Origin: Cladorrhinum sp. PSN259
Taxonomy: Eukaryota > Ascomycota > Sordariomycetes > Sordariales > Podosporaceae
Assembly (NCBI GenBank): GCA_033725935.1
Contig: MU867066.1
Span: forward strand, 310,001 to 374,000
Direction: 5' to 3'
Length of the DNA: 64,000 bases
Positions 33,982-46,228 of this stretch are shown here, one piece after another (within the stretch, counting starts at the first letter, position 1; every line of letters starts with the position of its first letter). A program made the position numbers and the translations under genes. The notes under the pieces were generated by a model. The model had not been told where the DNA came from and did not search any database. It saw nothing but the letters and a program-made list of their open reading frames with translations.

Positions 33982-35020
33982 ATGAAAGTCGAATCGAAGC
34001 CAATCCCAGCGCTATATACCGTCTATATCCTGCGCTCTACCGTTCGCCATGCGTCACTTTACATTGGATCTACTCCGAACCCTCCGCGACGGTTGAGCCA
34101 ACATAATGGTCTTGTCAAGGGCGGAGCGGCGAGAACGTCGCGAGGCAAGCTTCGGCCTTGGGAGATGGTGGGTTTAGTGTCAGGGTTTCCAAGCTCTATT
34201 GCAGCGCTCAAATTCGAGTACGTTTATCAGTTTATTCTCATGGTTTAAGTGTGCTTACTAACACATGGAGATCAGGTGGGCTTTAACCAACTCACATCTT
34301 ACCCTGCACATTCCGACCGAATCCCGCATAACCGTATCTTCGCAGCGCAAACGAAGCGGTCAAGCTCGCCGGCCTCCGCATAGCCTGGTTGCGATTCTTT
34401 CCAACCTGCACCTGCTCCTGCGCGTACCCAGCTTCTCCCGTTGGCCATTGAAGCTTCACTTCTTTGCACCAGAAGTCTACGCAGCGTGGAAGCGATATGA
34501 CGCGAAGGCAGATGGCCGACTTAGAGACAGCCTGGAGGTCCTCAGGGATTTTGGCGGCAAGGATGCAGCCGCGACGGCCAGTAAAAGTGCAGCCTCGCAA
34601 AGGGATTCGGAGGACGAGGACGACCAGGCCAAAACGCCTTGGGGAATCCATGCTCTGCCACTGGATTACGGCCCAATCAAGGACTATGTGACCAAGGGAC
34701 AGGACGTTTTCGACTTTGAACGCCAGGGCAGTTGCGTCGTATGCCACAAGACATTATCACCTGGCGAAGGCCTCCAAGCCATTTGCACCAACACGGGGTG
34801 TGAAGGCGTGGGCCACCTCTCTTGTTGGAGCCTGCACATGGTGGCAGGCACCGAGGAAATCCTGCCTTTGGAGGGCAAATGCCCCAAGTGTAAAGGAGAT
34901 ATACACTGGGCAGAAATGATGAAAGAGTTGACATTGCGAACCAGGGGCCAAAAGGAGGTGGAGAACCTGCTCAAGGTCAAAAAGCGACGGGCTACAAAAT
35001 CAAAGGCGCAGAAAACATGA
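33982..35020 (+). CDS. SLX1: Structure-specific endonuclease subunit SLX1
   Basis: Exons 33982-34217 and 34276-35020 join to 326 residues. The GIY-YIG nuclease domain occupies about residues 10-100 with VYIL, YIGSTPNPPRRLSQHNG and the catalytic Glu in LKFEWALT, whose codon is completed across the intron. The C-terminal RING/PHD-like zinc domain (about 240-300) shows CVVC, CTNTGC, the HLSC pair and KCPKCKGD. SLX1 pairs with SLX4 and cleaves branched DNA such as Holliday junctions and 5' flaps during repair. A basic C-tail (KVKKRRATKSKAQK) may act as a nuclear signal. Length and both domains agree with fungal orthologues. Confidence 0.96.
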
Positions 35021-36906
35021 GCAAGAGTTGTAACGAGCATATGTTTGTATGTGGATAGGCAAGCACCCGCCACAAAGCATCTGGCCACAGAACCCGAACA
35101 CAGGTTGTGGCACAAACTTTGTAAAGATTGCCGATTGGCACAAACTGTGTAAAAAGATTGCCGACTGCCGATTTGGGGTAGGATGTTGGATGACTCAGCT
35201 GTGACCCCCTCCATCGACGTCAACCCACTTCTCAATTGGTCTCATAAACGACAAATATTGAATTGGCTGACGCCGATATCAGATCTCTGATCTAGTTTCC
35301 CATTGTTCTGCAGAACACACATTTCTCACCTTAAAAACCTTGCATGGCCCTGCGGCTGCTGGGCCTAGAGATTGGGCTTCCCAGGTCGACACTTTTCTGT
35401 AGCCCATTTTTGACTTCACACTTTTCCGTCACCGTTAACTCCTTCTGGATGATCCACGGCTTCTTCTTGAATACAGCCTTTCACGTTCTGACCAACCCCC
35501 TACAGATGCACGTGCCCCTCTTCGCCTCCCCACATCGTGCATTCTGCCATTTGCCATGTCGCACAGACTCACCGACGGTACATGTCAGATGCCGGTGACC
35601 CTCCGTAACCATCCAAACACAAAATTCGAGCTGCATATATAATGAGACGTTGCTCCCTCTTGATGCTTCTAGCTCGCCTCCGTATACAATTCTCGGGCTC
35701 CGCATGCATTGCATCGATCATGCCTACACTACTGTCGTGAGGATTGCATCTCTTTGTTGCGACCGTTATAAAAGGTAACTTCCATATCCCTCCGAAGTTT
35801 CCCTGGTTTTCCGGATTCGGAGCAGTTTCAATTTTTGCAAAAAGCCTTGAAGGAGGTGTGGGAAAAACTTATTTCAACCCAAGCCCCCACCGTCGGATGT
35901 TTTTCTTTTTCTTGTTGGCCGCTGAGATCCGGAGGCAAGAAGCAAGTAGGATTTTCTCTGTGCGTGTAATTGATACAAGGTAAATACATAATAACAACTT
36001 TATATATTACATGGATCTTAGCTCCAGCCTCACTTTCTGATTGACACCAAACATCCGCTAAATAGGTAGTTTCAGCCTACACACCATCTGAACATATCAA
36101 AATGCAATTTCCGGGGGCTTTTCTGCGCACCTTGGAGGCCCAGGATGACTTTGCAGTTGGGGGGGGACATCTCTCTTGGGTGGACCCACTCGCTTGCCGG
36201 AATGTCGAATGTGCCATGTCGTAGCAATTAGTTTTGCGCCTCCCCAAATCGTCCCGACAGCTGCCGCCCTACCTCGCGCTTTTTTGGGACGTCTCCCGTC
36301 TTCCGGCGGTCCCCATGCCCCATGTTCCCACTACCCACCTACCCGTCCCCCGTCTCCGCCATATCGCTCTTTCCTTCCTCTCCCCATGCCTATCAAGTCC
36401 AACTGAAGCTGGAAATCACACAACCTGGAAGACTGAGTTTCTCCCGAACAAGGTGTGACGGATATTATTTCACCAAACTTTAAGCTCGGTCTCAATCCCT
36501 CCATACATTCTCTCAAACACGGCTACCACTCTCATTCTGCCCTTGCATCCTTCCACATTCGTTTTAAACAAGGGTCGAGAACCAGTCCCGTCAGCGCGTC
36601 TTTGGGTTGTCTTGAAGATTTGATGGTCAGTCCCAATCCACCTCTGCGCCCTTCTGTTTGCACCTCATGGTTCATGTTGCTTTGGGACTCGGCACTGGGG
36701 AGTTTATTTGGCCTTGTAAAATATCTGGTGGCCCGTGATCTAACCTCGGTGTCGCATCTTGCAGGTCCCCAGTTTACGATGCGCCGGACACACGAATACT
36801 TTTGACCAGTTGCAACTCAAATTCTTTCCACCTCAACACAACTTACATTACCCGCGGCCGTGGGAATACCAAACACCCCCACTGACCAGCGGATCCTCCG
36901 ACGAGC
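35021..36906. other. Intergenic: SLX1 3' flank and KDM5-like upstream region
   Basis: About 1.9 kb. Contains a short direct repeat at 35109-35165. The last several hundred bases are C-rich and probably include a long 5' UTR of the KDM5-like gene. No independent gene supported. Confidence 0.5.
35109..35165. repeat. Imperfect tandem repeat, two units of about 28 bases
   Basis: GGCACAAACTTTGTAAAGAT... at 35109-35135 is repeated as GGCACAAACTGTGTAAAAAG... at 35137-35165, with both units ending in ATTGCCGA. It lies just after the SLX1 stop codon, so it may be part of the 3' UTR. Confidence 0.8.
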
Positions 36907-39900
36907 ATGGTGTCGACCCCTTCGGCCGGCGCCGCCAACGGATCGAGTGCCAATGCAGCAGCCAAAGGATCACCGGCCATGGCACCCCCAGCCTCACTCG
37001 TCGCCGGTGCGAAACAAAAACCTGCGCAGGTGAATTCTAATGGCTACCACCCACCAAAAGCTCAAATCCCGCTCAGCGCCATGAAGAGCGCCCCTCTAGA
37101 CCTCTCGTCAGTCGAGCGACGCGGCCAGCCGACGGCCTGCAAAGAACCCACCACCAAGAGAACAAGGCCGCACGGTCTTCAGGAGGCTCCGACGTACAGG
37201 CCGACAGAGGAAGAGTGGAAGGAACCATTTCAGTACATCAGGAAAATATCTTCAGAGGCATCTCAATACGGAATATGCAAGATTATTCCGCCAGCATCGT
37301 GGAATCCCGATTTCGCGATCGACACCGAGGTGAGCGATTGTGGGCGAACCGAGGGAGGCGGACCAAGGGGAGGAGGGTGTCTTGATTGCTGACGTTGGCT
37401 TTAATTGCAGAGATTCCATTTTCGCACGCGCAAACAGGAGCTTAATTCTGTCGAGGGCAGTAAGGCTCCCCGTCCCCAATATAACCCCACCCCTTCAATC
37501 CAACAAGATGCTGAGGATAATGGTCTAGGCACACGAGCGAATCTCTCTTATCTCGACGCCCTTGCAAAATTTCACAAACAACAAGGAAACAATTTGACAC
37601 GATGGCCGTTTGTGGACAAGAAGCCGCTCGACTTGTACCGATTGAAAAAGGCTGTGGAGGCTCGAGGCGGATTTGAAAAGGTGTGCAAGCTCAAAAAATG
37701 GGCTGAAATCGGCCGCGACTTGGGTTACAGCGGCAAGATAATGTCGTCCTTGTCAACTTCGCTCAAAAACTCATACCAGAAATGGCTCTGCCCGTATGAA
37801 GAGTACCTGAGAATTGCCAAGCCAGGTGTTCACCAGCAGCTTGAACTCGAGTACGGCGGTCCTCTTACACCAAGCCCAGCACCGAGTCCGATGAAACGAT
37901 CCACTGTCAACACGCCCCTGAGTCTCCGAGCTGAATCACCAGCACGCAATGCAACAGATGCACTGCAGGCCACAATGAATGGGGCCTCCAAAGATGTTGA
38001 AGATACTGCGATGCTGGATACACCAACTCATCCAACGCATCCACCTCCGAAAGTGACTTCCGGATTTACCGCAATAAATTCGGGTGGTTTCACCGCGATT
38101 AACTCGGGATTTACCAGTATCAACCGCTCACAGACTATCGCACCAGATCACAAGGCCGCATCCACACCGAAACAGTTCAGCACTCCAATCGCTTCTGCAA
38201 AGAACACGCCCGAGTATCGGCCTTCTTCTCTCGGTCCTGCTGGGATCAAACGACAGGTGAGCTGCGACAGCCTGGACACCACCAAGAAGGATTCCAGCGT
38301 CGATAAGGACGACGGAGACCCAGGTAGTCGAAGAAGCAAACGTCTCAAGAAAGGTAAGTCAACATTACCTCCCTAGAAGAGGGCACCAGGGATTTCCAGA
38401 TACATGAAGCTTGTTGCAGCCTCCCCCAACCGTTCAGCCCTCTCACCTCCCAGCACGCCCATGTCCCGATGATTTTGACTGGGCAAGCTCATGTACTAAT
38501 GCGGACTGGCTCGCAGATACCGTACCCACTGTTGCGGGTTCGCACATGTCACTGTTCCGACCGTCGGTGCCCAGGATACCCCGGGATGAAGTTTCAGCAC
38601 CTGGAGAGGTATGCAAAGGAGTTTGTTTATTGCCCCTTTTGCGCCCTTGTTTGTACTAACATGTTGCCAGAGATGTGAATTATGCGGTCGCGGCCAGGAA
38701 GACTCTACCTTTCTCTTGGTTTGCGAATCGTGCGAACATGGTTATCACGGCACGTGTCTCGACCCTCCCGTCAAGGTCAAACCGGAAACAGAATGGAACT
38801 GCCCACGGTGTCTTGTCGGCGATGGACAGTTCGGTTTCGAGGAGGGTGGGCTTTACTCACTTAAACAGTTCCAAGAAAAGGCAGCCGACTTCAAGCAGGG
38901 TTACTTTGAGAATAAGATGCCATTCGACCCTGTGCTCAATTGCCATCGACCAGTCACCGAGGATGACGTCGAACGGGAGTTCTGGCGACTAGTTGCGGAT
39001 CTTGAGGAGACCGTGGAAGTAGAGTATGGAGCGGACATTCACTGTACCACCCACGGCTCAGGCTTCCCCACGATTGAGAAGAACCCCGCCAACCCTTACT
39101 CCGCCGATCCATGGAATCTCAACATCCTGCCCCTTCATCCCGACAGTCTCTTCAGGTATATCAAGTCTGACATTTCCGGTATGACGGTCCCCTGGGTATA
39201 TGTTGGCATGATTTTCTCTACATTTTGTTGGCACAACGAGGATCACTACGCATACTCGGCCAACTATCAGCATTTTGGTGCAACCAAGACGTGGTACGGG
39301 ATTCCAGGGGAGGATGCCCAGAAATTTGAGGACGCGATGAAAGAAGCAGTTCCCGAACTTTTCGAGACCCAGCCAGATCTTCTATTCCAGCTCGTCACCC
39401 TCCTTACCCCGGATCAGCTAAAGAAGGCCGGTGTCCGCGTCTATGCACTTGACCAACGTGCAGGACAATTCGTCATTACTTTCCCACAGGCATATCATGC
39501 TGGTTTCAATCACGGTTTCAACTTCAACGAGGCTGTGAACTTTGCCCCTTCTGACTGGGAGCCATATGGTTTGGCCGGGGTCGAAAGACTACAGGCCTTC
39601 CGTAGACAGCCGTGCTTCTCACACGATGAGCTGCTGTGGACTGCAGCGGAAGGCACTGGTAGCAGCGGCGGACTAACGATCCAGACTGCCAAATGGTTAG
39701 CCCCGGCGTTGGAAAGAGTTGTGCGTCGCGAGCTTGAACAGAGGAAAGAGTTCATCACCAAGCATGAATTCATCGCGACACGCCGCGATTCCAAGCATCC
39801 AGTTGACCACCACTGCGTTTTCAACAATGAGACAACCGAGGATGATGCGGCCCCCAAGGACTGCCTCTTAACGTTCAAGATCGACGAGGATGATGTTCCA

Positions 39901-42567
39901 GAGGAGGACTATGGGTGTTATTACTGCAAGGCATTCACCTATTTCTCCCGCTTCATCTGCCAGGAGTCTGGCAAGGTGCTCTGCCTCATCCATGCCACCG
40001 GGAGTCACTCTTGCTGTGGGGCTTTGGATGCCGACAAAATGCTTGGAAAGAGACATGCCGTGTACTACCGCAAGTCAGATGAGGCACTCTCCATGATGTG
40101 CAAGAAAGTTGCCGACAAAGCCTACCTACCAGAGGCATGGGAGGAAAAGTACGATAAGTTACTTGATGAAGAGGCTCGACCTTCGCTCAAGTCTCTGAGG
40201 GCTTTGTTGAGTGAGGGTGAGAAGATCCCGTACGAACTGCCCTCGCTTCCTACTCTTCGGGCTTTTGTTGATCGTTGCAATCACTGGGTGGAAGAGGCGT
40301 TGAATTACACGACCCGGAAGCAGGGAAATCGCCGAAAGGATAAGCCTTGGCAGCTCGGTGCACGGAAGTCCATCGGCGGGACCGTCCAGGAACAACAAAA
40401 GGACCGTGATGTATCCAACATCCATCGTCTTCTCGAGGAAGCAAAGTGTATAGGCTTTGACTGTCCAGAGATCCTCCAATTACAGGAGCGGGACACCGAC
40501 ATCAAGAACTTCCAGGCCACTGCCAATCGTATGCTTGAGTATCGCCAGAGCCATGCCATTGAGCCTGTGGAGAAACTTTTGGAAGAAGGCCAGGCTTTCA
40601 ATGTTGACATCCCAGAACTCGATAGGCTGCAGAGGTTGCTGGAACAGCTGCAGTGGAACGAGAAGGCAAGCACCAGCCGCGGTACCTTCATGACTCTTAC
40701 CGATGTTCGGGCGCTCATTGAAGAAGGTCAACGGCTTAACATCCCGCCATATAACGACTCTCTTTCCTACTACGTCGAACAACTCGCTGCTGGGCACCTC
40801 TGGGAGAAAACCGCTCAGGAGCTGATCAAGGCAGATTCTGTGCACTACCCGCAACTTCAGGCGCTCTCTGACCAGGTGCAGGCTACTGCCCTGCCTGTCT
40901 CACCTGAAACTCTTGCTGCGGTAGACCAGATTCTCCACAAGCAGCGCGAAGCCCATCGACAGATTATGGACCTCAATGAGCGCTCCCAGAACCCAGATTA
41001 CGAGAAGAGACCCAAGTACGCCGAGGTTGCGGAGGTTATGAAGAAGATAGAGGAGCTTCAGGCCAAACCGACCGGTACCCACGAACTAGAAAAGGAACAG
41101 AAACGACATGAGGACTGGATGCGGAAAGGTAAAAAGCTCTTCGGGAAAACAAATGCTCCCTTGCACATCCTCAAGTCGCACATGGACTATGTTCTGGACC
41201 GAAACCTCGACTGCTTTGATATTGTTCACGATAAACCCAGAGTGCCTGCCGAACCTGCCTCAAGAGAGCCAAGCCCCTCCGAAGTCGACAAGGTCAATCG
41301 ATGGGAGGACCCCAAATTCCGCGAGGTGTTTTGCATTTGCCGTCGCACCGAGGCCGGTATGATGATTGAGTGCGAGCTTTGTCATGAGTGGTACCATGGG
41401 AAGTGCCTGAAGATTGCTCGCGGAAAGGTGAAAGAGGATGATAAGTACACCTGCCCTATCTGTGACTGGCGTGTCAAGATTCCGCGCGATGCTGCCCGCC
41501 CCAAGCTGGAAGATCTGGTAGCGTGGCGCGATGAGATCCCCACTCTGCCCTTCCAACCCGAAGAAGAGGAAGTCCTGGATAAGATCATCGACAACGCGCA
41601 GGCGTTCCGCAACCACATCAAACCATTCTGCAACCCTGTCATGGCCACGGCCTCTGAAGCGGATGCTCAACGTTTTTACTTGCGCAAGATTGAGGGCGCG
41701 GAGGTTCTTCTGGCATACGAGACCAATTACTTCCGTCAGGAACTTCACAAGTGGAGCCCGGTTGCCCCTGAGCCTCCCCCGGTGCTCGAGTCGTCCAAGA
41801 GCACCCGCAAACCCCGCCCTACAAAATTGCAAAAAATCCTTCTTCAATACGGCGTGTCAGATCCCGATGATCTGCCAGAGAGCGTCAAGGGCAAGGCTAA
41901 CAGCTTGAAGCGCAAAGCCTTGAATGCCGAGGCTGTCGCATCTTCAGTGGTTCCAGGTTCAAGTGCAGGTCCGTCAGCCACCAGTCCTGGGTATGCACCA
42001 GGTACACAGTATTATTCAAGGCATTCGTCCACCCAGCCGGCGACGCCCGGACTTCCTGTTTCTAATAACAGCCGTGGCACTTCATCACACGGTTCAGCAC
42101 AGGCACCCTACTTCATGCCAGATGGTGCAGGGCCACAACTGCTTGTTAATGACAATTCTACGCATAGCCTTGAGGAAAGGCTTCTTCTGGGAAATTTTGA
42201 CGATGAGGAACTCAACGCCCAGTTGTCCACGGAAGCTGGTAAGGCCAGGATTCTGGAAATATTGTCGCGGACTGAGACTGGTCGTCAACGTGCAAAGGAT
42301 ATGTTTGGTCCTAACGTATGGGGCTCTGCCGCCGCCTCCTCTTCGACGACGGCAGCTGCAGGGGCTAGAGATAACACCGACCCCCTGGGCATTGGTCCCG
42401 CACATGAAGCCGACGGTGATGACAGCATGTTTGTGGATCTCGTTAACGACGGGGATGAAGCTATGGGAGGCGTCCATAATGCTCAACATCCTCATCAGAG
42501 TGCTGCAGCTGATTTACTGGATGAGGATCAGGGAGAAGCTGCTTCACTGATGGATGTTTCGGCTTAA
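36907..42567 (+). CDS. KDM5/Lid2-type JmjC histone H3K4 demethylase-like protein
   Basis: Exons 36907-37329, 37411-38353, 38517-38608 and 38671-42567 join to 1784 residues. Domains in order are JmjN (about 93-150), ARID/BRIGHT (about 176-285), PHD1 (about 487-540; CELCGRG, CESCEHGYHGTC, CPRC), JmjC (about 640-810), C5HC2 zinc finger (about 902-955), the PLU-1 helical region (about 965-1300) and PHD2 (about 1373-1420; CICRRTEAGMMIECELCHEW). The iron ligands are present: His and Glu in WHNEDH and the distal His in YHAGFNHGFN, so the enzyme is predicted to be active. KDM5 proteins remove H3K4 methyl groups and repress transcription. The third exon is reached by a 163-base intron with an unused internal acceptor (see findings). 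The C-terminal 350 residues are low-complexity. Confidence 0.95.
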
Positions 42568-43045
42568 TCGTGAACTTTTTTGGGAAGTTTTTTGACATGT
42601 TCTAGAGGCGCTTGAGATTATATCTCAGTATTATGTTTTTGTTACCGGGCGTTGTCATGAAAAAAAGGCAAGGGTGGAATTTTACTTATTATTACCATTA
42701 TTTTCTGCGTTTGGCGGCTTTTTGGCATTGGTGTGTAGCTAAACTAGCGAAGGTGTGTGGAAATATGCGGGGTAAAGAGCCATTTGAAGATAAGGCGTTG
42801 GTTTGTCGTTTATTGTATGTATGTGTTAATTATACTGTCTCAATTGGTGGCGAGGGGAACTATACAATATTTTCAGTGGACTTGACATTGGCCATTATTC
42901 TCTGTGTATGGTCGGCCCATTTATCAGTGACGCCATCACTAACCATTTACCCAACGGCGCAAGCCATCTCGTCACCTCCCGAGACGACCGGCCTCTTGTA
43001 TTTCTCATTCAACTTCAACCCCCATCCTTTATTTCTCACCTCAAA
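42568..43045. other. Intergenic: KDM5-like 3' flank and aldo-keto reductase promoter
   Basis: 478 bases in tandem orientation. T-rich 3' flank first, then a pyrimidine-rich leader before the ATG at 43046. No other gene. Confidence 0.5.
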
Positions 43046-44123
43046 ATGTCAACAACAGCCGAAATGTTAAGCCGCACGGTCACTGTATGTTTTTTCTCTC
43101 TTCAACTCTCATCCCCTCTCCCCCCCCCCCCCCCCGTCACTCCGCCACTCCCAATATTTTCGTCAATGCTCATCAACACACTCACACACCCGTTTTCAGC
43201 TACCTAACGGCCTCACCACCCCTCAAATCCACCTAGGCCTCTACATGCTTTCCCCCTCGGCGACCTACTCGACCGTCTACTCGGCCCTGAAGCTGGGCTA
43301 CCGGGGATTCGACTCGGCGCAGTGGTACTCGAACGAGAAAGAAACCGGCCAAGCCATTTTGGACTTTTTGGCTTCCGGGCCCTCCTCGGACGACAACGCT
43401 TCAGGTATCAAGAGGGAAGACATTTTCTACACGACCAAACTCAAAGATAATTCCCAAAATTACGACGCGGTCAAATCCCAAATCGACAAGAGCGTGAAGC
43501 GGTGCGGGCTCGGCTACGTCGACCTCTTCCTCCTGCACTCCCCGCTCGGCGGGGAAAAAGCCAGAAAGGTGAGCTGGAAGGCGCTCGTCGACGCGCAGAG
43601 GGAAGGGAAAATAAAAAATGTAGGCGTGTCCAACTACGGCGTCAAGCATCTGCAGGAGTTCGAAAAAAGACAGGAGAAAGTCGTACCGGCCGTGAACCAG
43701 ATCGAGGTTCACCCGTTCAATACCCAGGTGCAAATCAGAGAAAAGTGCAGAGAGATGGGGATACAGGTGCAGGCTTATGCCCCTCTGGCTAGGGGAATGA
43801 GGTTCGGACGAGGAGAAAGCAAAAAGTTGGCCGAGGTAGCAAAAAAGTATGGATGTACCGAGGCCCAGGTCATGGTTAGGTGGTCGCTGCAGAAAGGATT
43901 CGTGACGCTACCAAAGAGTAGCCAGGAGAAAAGGATGAAGGAGAATGCTGATGTTGGTTGGTTTGAGCTTGAGGAAGGGGATTTGGAGGTGCTTGATGGG
44001 TTGGATGAGGGGTTGGTTACTGATTGGTATGTTTTACACACCCCTCTCCTGAAGAATTTGAAATGACAAAAGATGGCGCTGACTTTATTATGGTTAACTA
44101 GGGACCCAACCGATGCTCCTTGA
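43046..44123 (+). CDS. Aldo-keto reductase
   Basis: Exons 43046-43084, 43200-44026 and a 22-base last exon 44102-44123 give 295 residues. The (beta/alpha)8 AKR tetrad is complete: Asp and Tyr in FDSAQWYSNE, Lys in YTTKL and His in LLHSP. NADPH-site markers VGVSNYGVKHL, VNQIEVHPF and TLPKSS are in place. The end reads DWDPTDAP, which needs the final small exon and confirms the splice. Such cytosolic enzymes reduce aldehydes, ketoses or xenobiotic carbonyls with NADPH. Intron 1 contains a run of about 16 C. The particular substrate is not predictable. Confidence 0.95.
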
Positions 44124-44451
44124 TCATGATGCTGCTCACGGTTCAAGCTGGAAAAAGAAAAGCGAGGCAAAGTAAAGTAGAAATATAAATCTTTCCTTCC
44201 ATCTCCCATAAAGTATCCAAGAAGTGAGTTCATAACAACTTCAAACATAAAATACATCCAACTGGTATCTAGATAAGGTGCAAAGTTTTAATTCTAGGTG
44301 ACAAGGTTCCCACAGTTCAGGTTGTCGTTCTTTCATTCCGAACTCCTGGCCAAGTACCCAAAAAAAGAAAAAGGAGGAAAGCACGGCAATCAGCAAAGGT
44401 GCAAAATAAAACGCCAATGCATGCAATCCATGATGAGGTCAAATTGCGCGT
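44124..44451. other. Intergenic, convergent 3' flanks
   Basis: 328 bases between the convergent aldo-keto reductase and URC4 genes. No coding signal. Confidence 0.5.
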
Positions 44452-46228
44452 CTAAAACACTGTCCCGTCGCTGTCAATGAGAATCGGTGGTCCCTTGGTG
44501 TTTGGTCTGCTGACTTCGGCGATTTCTCGGCCACCCTGTGAAGTAAGTTAGTAAACAGATATAAAACAACGAGGAAGTAGTGCAAACAAAACTGACCTTC
44601 CAGCTTCCAGCCTCCAACACTTGAGCCAAGGTTAACTCCCCGCCCGCCAGCTCAGTCTTCAATGCCCGGTTAACCTCAACTGTGAGCCTGTCAAGCATGC
44701 CAACAGTAACGCCACGCCACTCCACGATAACATCATCACCTGGCTCAAACATGGGTGCAACCTCGACACCACCAGTGCCCGTTCTCTCGCAGTACTCATG
44801 ATATTGCTTCAAACCTCGCTCCATATCCTCGGGCTTCAATGTCAAAACGCCCAGATCAACGAAAAGACCACCGTTGCGGTACTCGGGCAAACCAGTCAAG
44901 AGCTCGGTGCCAGCAAACTGAATCTTCATGATGCTCTGCATGGGCTGCATGAGAGAGTATGTAAGCCATTGGGTGAGCTTGTGGAAGGGTAGAATGCTCT
45001 CCCACGGAGCAACTCCATTGGATTGGCCCGTGGTGTTGGGGAAAGGGGAAAATGTGGGGCTCGTTGGCGACTGGGCGGGCTGAGGCATCGAGCTGCACGG
45101 CCATGCGTCGCCGAGCGAAACACCGTTGATAGCCGTCCTTGATTGCGGCCAGATTGGCGCCAGACCGTTCATGAGAACGTTCCAAAGAGTTGGCAAAGGA
45201 ACAATAATGACGCTGGAAGCTTGGGTTGAGGGGTGTTGCAGGAGGTAGTCCAGCATGTTGCCTGGTCTGCCGTCTTCGCCAAAGTATTCCTTATTCTCGA
45301 GCGCCTTCCCAAGCCGAATGAGAAGCTCGGATCTGCCCTCGACGCCGGCCATCTCATTTCCGGGTCCAGATTGAAGACCCTGCGCGAGCTGCTCCACATT
45401 CACTTGCTGGAGACCATCCTTGTCCACCTGGTACTTGTTGGCCTTGTTGCCAGAGAACAGTCCGGTCTTGAACATGTCCAAGCTGGCAACAGCAATACCC
45501 TCCGAACGTCTGTACACTCGCCCGTTCTCAGGGCTCTTGTAGCTCCATTCAGTCCCCGCGCCGGCATCAAGCAGCACGCTAACCAAAAACAGGTCAATCA
45601 TGCGCTTGCACTTCTCCGTGTTGTCGACCTCCTCTGAGGGCCATTGGGCCAAAAGGTGGGCAATTCTGTCGCGCCCACCGATGCCGAAATGCTGATAGCG
45701 GCCATGTCCTGGAATTGTGTTGAATGGTGCGTCATAGTCTCTCTGTTTGTATTCCGTGTCAGCTCCGCATTGGTGGTGCCCAACACCTCACCCGCTTCTT
45801 ACCTTGATGATGTTGGCAACAAACGAGACAACATCGGCAAACTTGCGCATATCAACATCAAAATGCTTCAATTCATTCCGGTCCGCCTTTGCCGACACAA
45901 TCTTGCATCGCTCTCTGACGGCGGCCAAGCTGCGCAAGTATCCCACGGGGTCGAGCTGGGGGTCTGGGGGTCTCGGCATGTCGATCTTGGGGAGTTGGGG
46001 ATTCATTCCGGTGGGTGAAAAGGGTGTCAATGGCGTTCCTGGGCCGACTGTGCTTGCGGTCCCTGCAGATGTGCGGTTCAAGATGCGGGAGCTGGTGTTG
46101 ATGGGTGAGATGATGCTGGAGGATGCCGAGGTGAGCGAGGTCTTGGACTGCGACGTTGATAAGGAAGGGTGGTGATCGTCGGAAGCGGCCGCCTTCGGGG
46201 CCTTGTCTCTTCTTGAAAACAAGCCCAT
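44452..46228 (-). CDS. URC4: Uracil catabolism protein URC4 (DUF1688)
   Basis: Minus-strand exons 46228-45803, 45742-44597 and 44535-44452, all phase 0, give 551 residues. The N-terminal about 75 residues are Ser/Thr-rich and variable. The conserved DUF1688 part starts near PQLDPVGYLRSLAAVRERC and includes FNTIPGHGRYQHFGIGG, RSEGIAVASLDMF, FHKLTQWLTYSL and GLPEYRNGGLFVDLGVL. It ends PNTKGPPILIDSDGTVF, the expected family terminus. URC4 is required for the URC pathway, in which uracil serves as nitrogen source through a ribosylated intermediate; its reaction is not established. The other URC genes are not in this window. The in-frame MGLFSRR start suits the family. Confidence 0.92.
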
